A stretch of DNA of 64,000 nucleotides from Spinacia oleracea (Eukaryota; Streptophyta; Magnoliopsida; Caryophyllales; Amaranthaceae), in assembly GCF_020520425.1 (NCBI RefSeq), contig NC_079491.1, forward strand, positions 110,546,652 to 110,610,651, in the 5' to 3' direction. Below the pieces are notes generated by a model, which saw only the letters and a program-made list of their open reading frames with translations, ran no database searches and had not been told where the DNA came from. Both the position numbers and the translations under genes were made by a program. Shown here piece after piece: positions 33,656 through 45,095 of the stretch (its first letter is position 1; each line of letters opens with the position of its first letter).

Positions 33656-36528
33656 CTCGTATTTTTATAATATTTATAAGTATATTTTATTATATTTATA
33701 AAGCATTTTACGATTTATTAGCATTTAAATAATATTTAAATGCATTTTATTTAATGTATTTTAATTAATTATAATATTTATTATTTCAATTAATTACGAA
33801 ACGAATTTAATTCTTGAGTTGGGAAATTAAATGAGTTGCAAATGATTTTTAAAGGCTTCGGGTTTTAAATAAAAAGTCCAATTCGTTTTATTAAACGAGC
33901 CCAATCAAAAGAGTTTAATTTAAGTCCTAAGCTAGCCCAATCATTTATTTCCTAAGCCCAACTCAAATCTCCTAAGCGTAGCCCATCAAGGAATTAGGGA
34001 GCCTATAATAGGACTCCCCCATCATTAAATGAAGCCCTTAAATTCATAAAACCCCTTTTGGCTTGCTTGCACCCCACTCCTCTTTCCCTCTCCTCTTTTT
34101 GCTCGGCTCGTCCGCACACCCGCACAGTCGTGCTCGTGCCTTCGTGCTGCTCGGCCTCACGCCCCAGCGCTGCCCACACACTCGCACACTCCCTCTCTTC
34201 CTCTCTCGTCCCGCGCCCAGCAGTGCTGCACGCTGCTGCGTGCCTCGCCTCCCCTCGCTCGCCTTCCCTCGCGCCCAGCGCCCATCACCCCTCACCTTCC
34301 CTCGCTCTCTCCCTCGCGCGCACAGCGCCCACCCCGCGCGCGGCCCTGCTGCGTCCCCCTTCGTCGCTGCGCACACACGCACACGAGTTGTGCGTTGTGT
34401 GTGTGTGTTCGTTCTTATTCACTTTTTCGCCCAATCACATTAATTCGTGGTTGTTCCGTGCTATAGGCCGGATTGGTATAATTCTCTTCTTCCTTGCCTA
34501 TTCTATTTAAATTTCGTATTTTAAATTATAATATTAATATTGTTTTGAGTGATTAAAATTCTGGTAACCGGTTATGAATACCGTGGTTTGAGGATTTGCG
34601 TGTTGTGATTCATTAGGTTTGTATTAATTATTAAAGGATGAATTTTCACATCTGTTTATTGAATAAAGCATTGATTTTTATGATAATAAACTAGTTTTAT
34701 TGGGATTTTCAAGTTAGGGTTTTAACCTAGACCTAATGAGTCAATTGATTAGCATAATTAGGTGATGATTTTAATTATGATAATCAATTATATTTTCAGA
34801 TTTGAATAAAGGCTTAAAGTGTTGATTTTTATTGATTTTAAAGGTGGAAAAAGTATGTTTTTGTACTAGGGATTGATTTTGCAAATTGAGACGATTATAT
34901 TATTGAAAAACGATTGAATTCTAAAGTTTAAAGGAGGTTTTAAATTTTATAAAGTTGCTGGAAATTTAATGAACATGGAAATAATTTAAGTTTCATTATT
35001 TTGATGATAGGAGGTGATTTCTAGTTGAGTGCTCGTTATTGCAAAGTGGCCCCTACGCTTAGGTATTCAAGGTACGTACAAGTCTAGGGCGACCACATTA
35101 TTTGTCAAGGGACATTACGTGATTATTTATTGATGTAAATCATATTACGTGAACTTGGTGAATTCATATTTGATTTGGTGGACAATCATGTGAATTATTA
35201 TTATTGGAATTATTGAATTGTTGATTGAACAAGCATGTTGGAATTATTATGAGTATGGATTTCATTGTCAATCATGTTGTTCAATATTTATGCATGTATG
35301 GTTCGTTTCACATGCAAGGGATGGATTATTTATTTGTATGCTATTGTACGGGATGTCTAGCATACCTTGAGCCAATTATTCGTACCTCGTTGTACTATTT
35401 ATTTTACCACATGTGAAGGGTTAGCTCACGTAAGCCACCGCACATGTAGGGTTCAGTTGGGAATATTATGTATGAAATGAATTAGGATTTGTCGTGTATG
35501 GGCACAACCCTCATGTTAATGTGCATGATATGGAGTCTCACTTTGGTGAGGAGGAACATGGTAGTAATTTCACAAGTGTCTTTCCTTGTTGATCACAAGT
35601 CCTAAAGCATTTAAAATAAGATTGTTTGGTTGTTGTTTATTAATTGTATGTGTGCATGTTGGTGAGTCTTGAGTTCGCCCTTAATAAAATATTAATAAAC
35701 GTAAAGTGCAACCAGAACAAGCTTCAAAACTCTTGGAACGTATATCCCTTGAGTATGAACAATGGGGGGAGTCTTGCCGGAAAGCTCGTACTCCTACTAA
35801 TGATACAAGACGTTGTTTCATTTATAATATGCGCAGGAATTCCGTCGGTATGGCCCGAATTTGTTATTTATTATTTGGTGTATGGTTGGCTCCCATCACC
35901 TTTTTCGTTTATGGAATATTCTTTTGGCCCGTTCGAAGCTTATTCTAATTGAATTGTGAGTCAAGAGTCGAGTCAAGAGTCGAGTCTTGTATTCATGGTT
36001 TGTTTGTTAATTATTATATGGCTTTTGCATGATAATTAGTACTTAGTGAGTGATGCATGTTTTAGTTTCAGTTCACTCTATTCTTGTAAGTACTCAGCTT
36101 TTGCTGACTACGTGCTTTGTGTGTTTTGGTCATGGCCTTTGCCTTAATGACCCTATGATGATCTATCATTTGCACTTGCATTGATGGGGAGTAGAATAAT
36201 ATAGCAGGTTGGTAGATCGGAATCATGTGGCTTGGGATGATCGAGAGAGTTGCATGTTTTCGTATTTCGAACCATTTAATAATACTTTAATTATGTTTGA
36301 AATGTTTGAACTATTTATGTTTTGGGTTTTGGGCCATTATGGTTCCAAATTGTAGGAGGCCTCGATAAAGTATTATTATGTTTTTAAAAGTTAGTTGATA
36401 TTAATTTCCGCTGCGTAATTCTGGTAATAGCCTTAACCGTTATCACGGTGGCGGTAATGCTTTAGTAATTCCTTTATTTTAAGTTGGAAAATGATTTTAT
36501 AAAAACAAGGAATTATTAGGGTGTTACA
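33656..36528 (+). mobile_element. solo LTR E (main part)
   Basis: With the 8 bases at 10883-10890 this is a single LTR of about 2.88 kb. It runs from TGTAATACCTCG to AGGGTGTTACA, flanked by ATCAA duplications (10878, 36529). It has no coding region, primer site or second LTR, so it is a solo LTR left by recombination. TGTAATACC/GGTGTTACA ends and the length fit gypsy chromovirus LTRs (inference). A CT-rich then GC-rich stretch lies at 34064-34380; open frames in it are compositional. Confidence 0.82.
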
Positions 36529-36533
36529 ATCAA
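36529..36533. repeat. target-site duplication of the solo LTR (right copy)
   Basis: ATCAA after GTGTTACA. It matches 10878-10882. Confidence 0.9.
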
Positions 36534-36920
36534 GCCTACCACCTCTCCCTTCTCCCCTCACTCCACTCATGTTTAGGTTAAAATTGTAGATGGATTTGAT
36601 TTTGTGCTCAGTGTATATGTGAATGCTTTTGTATTGGTAAAGTAAAGCTAAGAAAGGATCACAAGTACTACTGTCAAAACCTAAAAACCTTACCCCATTC
36701 TTGAATTCTTTCCTAGGGTCCCAAAAATGTACTTTCTCTATATCAGTGTACCATAAACCATCAAGTAATTCCTTCACATATTTGCCATCTGTAATCTCAA
36801 GGATTTAATCAAAGACATCCACCCTCCTCCCATGGCAACCCATATCCCCTTCTACAACTCATTCACCACCATGATGCACAAATATGCAAGGGTTCAATGT
36901 CAAATCATCAACATCCACAT
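36534..36920 (-). pseudogene. PB1-like (MuDR-related) gene, upstream fragment
   Basis: The minus frame shows CIFVHHGGE, later DGKYVKELLDGLWYTD, FWDPRKEFKNGVRFLG and HIYTEH. These are the blocks of the plant PB1-like domain that begins many MuDR-type transposases (HHGG start, a VRFLG-type middle, a VYVEH end). Two in-frame stops (36859-36861 and 36805-36807) and the lack of a clear ATG mark it as a pseudogene. It continues in frame at 10877 once the nest is removed. Only an N-terminal piece is in the window; the catalytic part would lie left of the copia chain. Confidence 0.65.
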
Positions 36921-37325
36921 CTAATCACAGTTAAACCAATATCAAATAAAGAACAAATCTTTAACAAATTAAACCAAATGCAAGCTTGAATAATAACATA
37001 AGAGATAATAAAGAAAATCAACTTCATATCATCATCATAATAATTCATGTTACATTCACAAAAGGGTAGGCTTCAACCCTTACATTAAAACCCCAATCTA
37101 CTATTGAGGGAGAAGCCTACGGTTGAGTATAACATACTGTCATAGCAGTGACAAACACCAAAAACCAACACTTGTCACCTTCAACAAAAACCTACTTTGC
37201 TATGACAGTAGTAAGTTAGTCCTAGAAAAAAAAAGCTTTACACAAGCTGGATCATCAGAAGCTTGACAACAGAGGGGCCACCACCAACGCCACCACCACC
37301 CACCCCTGCATGGCTTCCACCAACA
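36921..37325. other. intergenic / 3' region of the F-box-like gene
   Basis: AT-rich, no gene seen. It holds an inverted pair CATACTGTCATAGCAGTGACAA / TTTGCTATGACAGTAGTAAG (about 37132-37213) that could fold into a hairpin near the 3' end of the neighbouring gene. Confidence 0.5.
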
Positions 37326-38150
37326 TTACTCCTCCTTAAAAAGGAGGGGGAAGTCGTCAAAGTAGACGGTCATGTCCTTGTCCATCCAGGCGTGGAAGTC
37401 ACGACCATCATTCTCAATGATGTCCATGATGACCCACTCACGCAGCCACGCACGGTAGCATCCTGCAGGGTAGTGGTATGGGAGGCGGAAGCGCAACTTG
37501 GACCACCTACGCCACTGCTTGCAGACCCCCTGCACAGCAAACTTCCCCTCCCAGTCCAGCCTGGGGAAGATCTCATTCATGAGGATGTCTTGATGATGGT
37601 AAAGGGGGTGTGCCTCCCTCAAAGCAAGGACTCCTAAAGTCAAATTAACGGCCAAAGTCAATATCAAGCAAGCAAACTCTGTTTTGAATTTAAGTGAAAA
37701 CAGTAAGTAAACCCCTAATTACTAACAGAATCTAGTTTAAATTACTTCCAAATTAAGCAACAATTGTTTAATTAAACATATTAAACACCATTTTCAAGAA
37801 CATGCAAGCATCAATTCGAATTAAAAATTAACAAGTAAAAACGGACGAAACCCTAATTCCAACTTAAATTGTTAAATTATGCGAAACCAAGCCACGATTG
37901 ATTAAATTAACATATAATACACCATTACCAAGATTATGCATGCACCAATTTTGGGAAAAACTTACTTAACAAAAAATCCCTAAATTTATCATGCAACAAC
38001 TACCAACATTTATTGAAAAAAACGACAAAGAGAATAAAGTAAAGTACCATGAGGAATACCTTCGTCCCATCTGGAGATTCTTGGCCTCTTCCTGCTCAGA
38101 CTTTCCCAATTGGAAGCAGCAGATCTCTTTGATGACGAGGAAGCAACCAT
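37326..38150 (-). CDS. small F-box-like protein
   Basis: Two exons: 38150-38060 (91 nt, starts MVASSSSKRSA with a basic KRPRISRW stretch) and 37633-37326 (308 nt). Donor GAAG/GTATTC, acceptor TTTAG/GAGTCC; phases join to give 132 residues. The middle block HHQDILMNEIFPRLDW followed by VQGVCKQWRRW fits the F-box pattern (D-I-L...I-F..L...V..VCK.W), which binds SKP1 in SCF ubiquitin ligases. No substrate-binding repeat follows, so it may be a truncated member. A TATA-like TTATATGG lies at 38254-38261 on the minus strand, next to a 15-G run. Confidence 0.55.
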
Positions 38151-38236
38151 TTTGAGAAAAACTCAGAGAGCAATAACTTCAAATTCTCTTGGTGTTTAAG
38201 TGAGTAAATTGGAAAAAGACAAGTGAGAGTGAAAAT

Positions 38237-38251
38237 GGGGGGGGGGGGGGG
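38237..38251. repeat. poly-G run of 15
   Basis: Fifteen G in a row upstream of the F-box-like gene, with a second run of eight at 38276-38283. Such runs are prone to length errors in assemblies. Confidence 0.9.
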
Positions 38252-38289
38252 ACCATATAAACAGGGAAGTGAAAAGGGGGGGGAATCAA

Positions 38290-38945
38290 GGTTGTCAGGA
38301 TCGGGATCCTACTTTGGATCGGTGAAGTGGGGTAGGATCGAATCGGTAGAATCGGATCGTAGGATCATAAGATCCTACTAAACAATAAAAATAATATTTA
38401 TATTATTAAAATGAAATGTAAAATCATGTATTCAAGGAATCTTAATACTTAATGATCATTTTTTTGCTCACATAAGATTAATACTTGTGTAGATTCAAGT
38501 GCAATTAATAAGATGTGCACAAGTTTGTTGAAATTAAGATTTTTGTTATGACTAAATTTAAATCTTAATTGATAAAGTTATATGAACTTCCTTACTTTTT
38601 ACTAAAAATGATGCTTCCTTTTTTATAACTAATTTATTGATAGAAAAGTATGATATTTCTAATGATATGTGATTTTTTTTCTTTTGAGGGAATGATATGT
38701 GATTATTAACTATTTAGTAATAAAAAATGATTTATTATCTTGAAATATTGTATGTTGGATCGAATCGTTGGATCGGATCGTAGGATCGTAGGATCGTGTT
38801 AAGATCCTACCACTAAATATTTTTATCGAGGTAGGATCGTAAGATCCTACACACATTAAGATCCTACCTAAGATCCGGATCGGTGGCGTGTTTTAGTATC
38901 GTAGAGTCGTAGAATCGTAAGATCCGAATCGGGAGTTTAACAACC
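38290..38945. repeat. GGATCGTAGGATC-rich inverted-repeat unit
   Basis: Starts GGTTGTCAGGATCGGG and ends GATCCGAATCGGGAGTTTAACAACC, so the ends are imperfect inverted repeats (GGTTGT / ACAACC). Inside both ends lie many GGATCGTAGGATC and GATCCTAC words in both orientations. No coding. It may be a small non-autonomous DNA transposon, but I found no clear target duplication. Confidence 0.5.
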
Positions 38946-38984
38946 ATGGGGGGAATAGGGTTAGGAACAGTAAAAAAAAGAACC

Positions 38985-39312
38985 GCCAAGAAAAAACCGG
39001 AAAAAGGAGGGAAGTTGAAAAGGTTTACACGTGTAAATGGAGTAAAAAGGAAGTTGGAAAGGCTAAAAAATTGGAAAAGCCTAACTTTTTATCAAAATCA
39101 GCTGTTTTCAATCATTAATCCACGTGTAAATTAATTTACAATTTTTTAAAATCATTTTTATTTTTATTAATGCAATTTAACGTCCGTTAGTAACGGTAGG
39201 CAAAAAGCAGCTTTTTCCATCCACTTCGAGGGACTAAACTGCTCCTTTTACAACTAGAGGGACCAACTGCGTTTTTTTTTTAAAGTTCAAGGACCTTCAG
39301 AATACTTAGCTC
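38985..39312 (+). repeat. dispersed non-coding repeat, copy 1
   Basis: Matches the reverse complement of 63712-64000 over about 300 bp. Shared landmarks are GAGGGAAGTTG, CTGTTTTCAATCATTAATC, ACGTGTA, AACGKCCGTTAGTRACGG, AAAAAGCAGC and GAGGGAC...GCTCCTTTT. No open frame is shared. Confidence 0.7.
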
Positions 39313-39699
39313 CTTTTGCTAAGAAGGGCACCATTCTTATGTCCATATAAGTGAAGTTCAATCTTAGCACTTTGAAACTTCAATAAGAGTTTAACACACA
39401 CCCTAAAAGCATATACTAATTACATAAAATTAGTATCCATACGTTCTTAAATATTAGCCCCCTTTTAACTTTTTCATCCGTTTCAACTCAATATTTAAAC
39501 GTAAATATCTCCAAATACGTAAGTTAAAAAAAATATAAAGTTTTGATATTGTTAAACTATATATTGAGACGAACAAAATAAGATCACACGTGAATATATT
39601 TTGAAGTACGTATTAGAAGGAAATTAGAAGATTCTCTTCAATTGTGAATAGTGTCAAGATTCCAAAATGGACTAATATTCGAGAACGGTGGGTGTATGT
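39313..39699. other. non-coding, nothing recognised
   Basis: AT-rich sequence between the dispersed repeat and the copia remnant. It has no supportable gene or repeat. Confidence 0.4.
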
Positions 39700-40145
39700 C
39701 ATTCAGTTACAACTTGTTTTTACCGTATCGAACATTTATATAGTGGTAAAGCTACGTAAATGTTGGGTTACCATTGTTGTTGGTTCAGACAATTGATTTA
39801 AAACCAATTTCCTTAGACATTTTAGACACTATGTCTCTTGATAGTCCTTAAGTAAAAGAATTCGCCAAATTATTACAAGACTTTATATACGTAACAATTA
39901 TTATACCTTCAGATACTAACTGTCATACATATGTATGTCTAAGGCTAATATGCTCTAAGACTTTCCATTATAGATTTTATTATAAGCTCTAGATAAAGTA
40001 GCTTCACTATCACAGTTCAAACAAATGGTTGACATCGGTTGTGACCACGACTTTATGTCTAATAGCATGTTCCTCAACCATTCAGTTTCTAGGTTCATCA
40101 TTAGAAGAATCAGGTATAGCTCTACTTTCACTAGAACTACGCCTG
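39700..40145 (-). pseudogene. copia RNase H fragment
   Basis: The minus frame at about 40145-39958 reads ETEWLRNMLLDI, then CLNCDSEATLSRA, then YNGKS, the end of the copia RNase H domain (EAEWL...HCDSQAAI...YNGKS in relatives). Further left, GLSRDIVSKMSKEIGF near 39850-39780 matches the tail after DPLTKGL. It is a truncated relic, cut by the Mutator-like element at 40254. Confidence 0.7.
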
Positions 40146-40253
40146 ATAACCCTGTCACTGTCTCCTCCACCGCCACCGCCACCATATCCTCGTCCTTCTC
40201 CACAATCTCCTCCATCTTTTCCATCTCCACCTCTGTCTCTTGCTCAAGTACGT

Positions 40254-40262
40254 ACCATCTCT
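40254..40262. repeat. 9-bp target duplication of the Mutator-like element (left)
   Basis: ACCATCTCT; the same nine bases are at 57094-57102. A 9-bp TSD is diagnostic of Mutator-type insertion. Confidence 0.9.
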
Positions 40263-40308
40263 GAGGAAGTCTTGCTCCATAATGGCTTGTGTCCAATCTG
40301 GACACAAG
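40263..40308 (+). repeat. terminal inverted repeat, left, with inner palindrome
   Basis: Starts GAGGAAGTC and contains CCATAATGGC. The inner half is a perfect 10-bp-arm palindrome, CTTGTGTCCA-ATC-TGGACACAAG (40286-40308). Confidence 0.9.
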
Positions 40309-40439
40309 TGGGGGCTTATTGGTATTTTCACCGAAATAAAGGGAGAGGCCCACATGTGTAAAACGGAATCCGTTTGCTTTGCTGGCCAAAATTTCAGATT
40401 TCAAAATTTTTGAATTTGAAGGAGCTCAGGTATTTAATA

Positions 40440-41273
40440 CTCACAGTGTACTCTCTCTCTCCTCCTTGTTATTCTCTCTCCTCCTTCAAAGCAGTCGAGG
40501 TTCCATTTGTGCTCCTCCTTCTATCCAATTTCGCGGCGAAAGTGTTCTGGGCAAAAAATTCACACCTCCATTTTCAAGACGAGCTAGGATTGTTCGTTAA
40601 TTTGGTGAATTCGTGATAAGAAATTGCGCTGGAGGAAGAATTATTTGTCATCAAGAGGTAAAACCCTAAAACCCAAATCGAAAATTTAAAAAGTTAATGT
40701 ATTTAGGCTTATTGGAGGGTTTAGGGTTGTAATCCTAATTGTTAAAGTCGTCTAATTTTAAGAATTTCTGGCTTTCAGTTAGTTAGGGTTTCTGGTTTAA
40801 TTGCTGCATGTTTTAGTTCGTTTATTAATAATCGTTTTTTAATATTTGTTTAGGGTTTTGTAGGCTGTTGGTGGAATTAGGAGTATGAATAATGGTTGTT
40901 TTGTAACTGGGTTTTGATATTTGAACAAATTTGGTATATTTGATGTCGCCTAAATTTTGGAAATTTGTTAAAAATAGTGTTGATAATATGGAGAATAGTA
41001 CTTAAAATATAGAATTAATTTTAAAAAGGATCATAATTTTATATTGATCCTAAAATGGTACTGAAAGTGTTTGACAGTTTGGTATCGCAAATGAGATTTG
41101 GATTGGTAGATTTGTACCAAAATGGGTCTAATTACTGGTCTAATTATGTGTGGATGTTTATATGTGTGCATTTTAAAAAGAAAGTAATTGCAGTGTGAAG
41201 TTTTTGAATGTTGTGAATTTCTTGTGTTTAGTTTACGTTGTTATTGTAGTCATTAAGTTTTATAATTTTGTAG
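40440..41273 (+). promoter_or_regulatory. 5' UTR and UTR intron of Ulp1-like gene 1
   Basis: A CT-rich leader (CTCTCTCTCTCCTCC, 40449-40490) precedes a likely non-coding exon. That exon ends at a donor GAG/GTAAAACC at 40658, and the acceptor TTTTGTAG is at 41266-41273, four bases before the ATG. GTs and branch-type sequences fit a UTR intron (inference). Confidence 0.5.
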
Positions 41274-41277
41274 GAAA

Positions 41278-44200
41278 ATGGGTAAACGTAATGCTCCACT
41301 TCCAAAGGAGAAAAAAACGGAGGAAGACGTTGTTAAGGGAAAGGGCGTGTCTACAAGGGCAGGAGCACGAACGGTAATTAGTACAAGAATGCTATTGTAT
41401 TAAATAGAAGAATCCAATTCTAATCCAATTCTATTTTTAATATTCAGACATAAGTAAACTTGTTGTGTTGTGTGTGTAGAGAACAACTGCATGTGGACTA
41501 AAGGCAGTGGAAGGTTCTTCCAGTGGAAAGAAGAGAAAAGTCTATGATGCGGAGACTAGTGGAGAGGAGGAGCCACGTACAGAGAGCAACGATGACGAGG
41601 ACGTCGTTAGTATTCATAACTTAACCACTACTATTAGACCGAAGGTTTGTTGAATTGTTAACTACCTATTTCATGGATATCTATTTTGTGATTGAAAGTA
41701 CATTAATCAGAACAAATGTTTATGATCAATTCTTACATGGTTTTGATTTAGTGGGCATTGTTGTATGCATCTTAGTTGAGTGTAGGTGCTTAGGTGAAGA
41801 AATCGGAGACTGTTGTGTCCACCAGGCTGAGGAAAGGCATGCATGAGAATGATAGGATTGAGGTGTTTTCAAAGTTGGTGTCACTGTTGGATGACAGTCG
41901 AAGGGATTTAGTTAGAAAAATGGGGTTTGGAGCCCTCCTCACCGTGAAACTGCGCAACCTGTCCCCGGAATTTGCCTACTGGTTAGTGACCAGGGTAGAT
42001 GGTGCTAATGGGGTGTTTTATAGTGGGGGCGATATGGAATTCAGCCTGTATCCCATCCAATTTAACTGTGTTTTGGGGCTGCCTATGGGTACTCAGCCTG
42101 TACCATCTCTTAATGGAAACCTAGACACACGCCATAGGAATATAGCAGACCATATTGTTCAGATGTATGGGGATAGTGGTGGGGTTTCTGTTCAGAAAGC
42201 TTGGGAATTTGCAGTTGGGATGAGGGATGGACAGGGTAAGGCGGTGGCTACTATTGTCCCAATTGTAACAAGAGAGGAGGAATTTGAATTTAGAATAGCC
42301 TTTATGATTGTTATACTGGAGCTGGTGTTGTGCCCAAGCACAGACGGGTTTACCTTGGCGGGAAGGTTGTTACCTGCCGCATCGGTAGCACCGGAGTCAA
42401 ATTCATATGATTGGTGCACGTTCTGTTTAGAGTGGCTAAAGATATGGTGCAAAATGTTTGCACATCAGTTTGATCAGCATGGAGTTGTTTCTGGATTGGG
42501 GGGGCTGCAGCCTATTTTTGACGGTTGGTATAACTGAAAATATTTTTATTTATTGTGTATAATTTTGCAAAGCTCTTATTTGATTCTGAAGCAAGTTGGT
42601 TAATGTTGTAGGTGTTCTACCTGGACCACCTGAATGTTGTTCCTAGGCAATGGTGTGTTATGCCGAGGGTGGCTGTGTGGTCCCAATCTGATGTGGATGC
42701 CCTGATAGAGGCAGACAAGAAAGCTGGAGGTGACTATGGAAGAACTCAGGTGAGATGGAATACCAAAAATTTCTGTTGTGTTAGTAGTGATTCAGCAGTA
42801 TAATGATTCATTCATATATGGACTGATGTTTTATGTTGATGTTCCACAACCAGTCTGTTGATGTTGCTTACGGCGAGAGACACCATCCTCGATTGCCAAG
42901 AGATATGCGGGGTTCCTACATTGCAAAAGAGGTTTAATCTATTGTTTCTAATCCAATTTGGTTTAATTAGATTATTAGTTGATTAGTTTATAAGTTTCTG
43001 GCTTCTGTCCCGCGCGCGCACTAGATATTCTGATTGTGTGCTTGGAATAAAATTTGTATATAGGTTCTGAATGTTTTAACAAGCCGATTTGAGAGAATCG
43101 AGGAGCAAATGCACAACCAAGGAGAGGTTTTAAGAAGTATGAAACTTGATTTGTCAAGAATAGTAGGGGTGAGGGAACAAGATAGTGGGTTGAAGGACAC
43201 TCAAAGTGGAGGTACAAGTGGTGGTAGTGTGAGTGGTGTGGCTGTTTGCCCTGCTCTCGGAGGTACGCAGACAATGAGGCCGACCACAATTCCTACGGCC
43301 ACTGCACAGCAGTTTGGAGTTCCGTCGCCGGTGGGTTTTGCACCGGCCTTTGGTTCAGCTCGGGGTTTTGGCACCCGAGGCTTTGGGTTCCCTCCTCCTT
43401 CCACTTCAGTCTCTCCAATTTTGGTGAGTGATCCTATAACCCCTGATCCTTCTTCTGCGGTTACCTCAGATGTTCTTGGATTTATGGCTCCCTCTTCCTC
43501 TGATTGTTCTGTCCCTACGAAATCTATGACCACGCTACAGACTGAAGTACAATCTCCTACTCAGAAGCCGGTACATTTTCTTACACTACTGTGAATGAAC
43601 AATCCAAGATATACTTATCTTAGATAATTTTAATGTTGGGTTATATACATATCCAAATTGCACAGGTAATCACCACTGAAATTTTAAAGGGAGTTTCACC
43701 TCTTAGGAGCTCCCGGAAGAGTCGTACTGATATGGAGAAGGAATTGGTTGCTTTCATCAAGGAGTGCTAGGGAAATAGCAAGTAAATGTCAAACTTTTTA
43801 GTAAATTATGATTATTAATGTATTTGTATTTTGTTAATGTTTACAAGTTTTAACTTGGAATACGAAAGTTGATTATCCTTCAATTGATCAATATATGCAG
43901 GGATGAAGGACAAGAGTTGATTGAGTTCGATGGTTTATGTCTAAGCAAATATCAGATGTATCGAATGGTAGCAATGGATGAGTATGCGGGGATAGAATAC
44001 GTCAAATTGGCTAGTAAGATGTATACTAGCAGGTGGAAGGCAGAATTGGGTGCCGGTAGAGGACGAAGTGTAATGCTTGAACCTGGTTTCGGGGTTAGTT
44101 TTCAGACGTATTTCTCATCTATGTTATCATGATCTGATAATTTTTTTGTAAACGTATCTTGAGGTAATTAGTACACCTTCTAATTGTGGCAGGTTAAGGT

Positions 44201-45095
44201 ACAAACAAACGAACCCCCTCAGTCTCTTGTAGCCCCATTCGGTGCCCCCTTTGAAAACCTCGTCATTCGGGAAATGTTTGTGGTATGTGAGATAACATCA
44301 CATTCTAAATTAAATACATTTGTGATAATTATATGTAAATTTTTAATTTACCATTTAACTTATCGTATCTATTTTGCAATTCATGCCAGGTTGTAGTACC
44401 CGTGTTGCATATGTACTTCACACTTCCACCGCACACACGTTGGTATTGTGTTGCATTATCCATGAAGGATAAGCGGATTTGGGTCCTTGATCCTACATCA
44501 GACGAGCCTTTGTCTGAGCACGGTCGTCTGATTAGCCACATGGTAATGATTGTATCTAAAAACATTTAATAATTATCGCATACATTTCATACATATGATT
44601 GACTTGTTATTCTTGTAGTTGAAGTACTTGGACACCCTGTTTTACTCTAAAGACGAGTCATGGGTAAAGGATGGACTGAGTGGATGGGGGGTTGACCTTG
44701 TTTCTGTCCCACCAAGCGATGAGTAAGTAACCCAACGCAATCGCTTCGCGTAAATATAAGTTGGTTTGTTTATATAAGGATTATATGGTTTGATCACTGT
44801 AATGCAGTGTGTCAAGTTGTGTTGTAATGCTAGCATGGATAAAGGACATAGTCCAACGCAACAAAATTTCTCCCACATTCCAACCGGTACGTTCATTTAG
44901 TTCCATGTGTTTAGTTGTGTGTGTTCTTGAAAACAATAGTCCTGTAGTAATGCTATCATATTTATTTGCTATCATCATCAGGGTGCAATAGAGGATGCAA
45001 GGGTATCACTTGCTGTTGATGACATCTTGTGCGAGTTGAATGTGAGGAGACCTGAGGTGTACGACCTTATTTCTGGGAGGCAAGTCCGTGTGTAG
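41278..45095 (+). CDS. Ulp1-like (C48) protease gene 1, likely catalytically dead
   Basis: Thirteen inferred exons: 41278-41373, 41480-41644, 41794-about 42530, 42612-42749, 42854-42931, 43064-43570, 43666-43763, 43901-44093, 44193-44282, 44390-44542, 44619-44722, 44808-44886, 44982-45095; about 850 residues. Order: a basic N-terminus with a GKKRKV nuclear signal, the N-terminal domain seen with plant Ulp1-like transposon genes (KMGFGALLTVKL, YWLVTRVD, LGLPMG), a Ser/Pro/Gly-rich linker, then the protease. C48 enzymes cut SUMO. Here the catalytic His position is Arg (PPHTRWYCVAL), while Asp (VLDPTS) and Cys (SSCVVMLAW) remain. A run of seven G at 42498-42504 puts the end of exon 3 out of frame relative to gene 2. 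Gene 2 at 46042 is a tail-to-tail paralogue. Confidence 0.75.

Noticed and set aside
34044..34510. Three overlapping open frames near 34 kb
   Set aside because: CT-rich and GC-rich tract inside the solo LTR. Products are Ser/Pro/Leu/Arg low complexity.
36433..36777. A 114-codon minus frame read as one gene
   Set aside because: It crosses the edge of the solo LTR at 36528. Only the right part is PB1-like coding.
39955..40404. A 149-codon minus frame as an intact protein
   Set aside because: It fuses a copia RNase H relic with sequence left of and within the Mutator-like terminus (40263). The joint is accidental.
43760..43772. Premature stop in Ulp1-like gene 1 (TGC TAG)
   Set aside because: A donor just before it (GGA/GTGCTAG, joining 43763 to 43901) keeps the frame and gives the residues expected from gene 2, so the stop is probably intronic.
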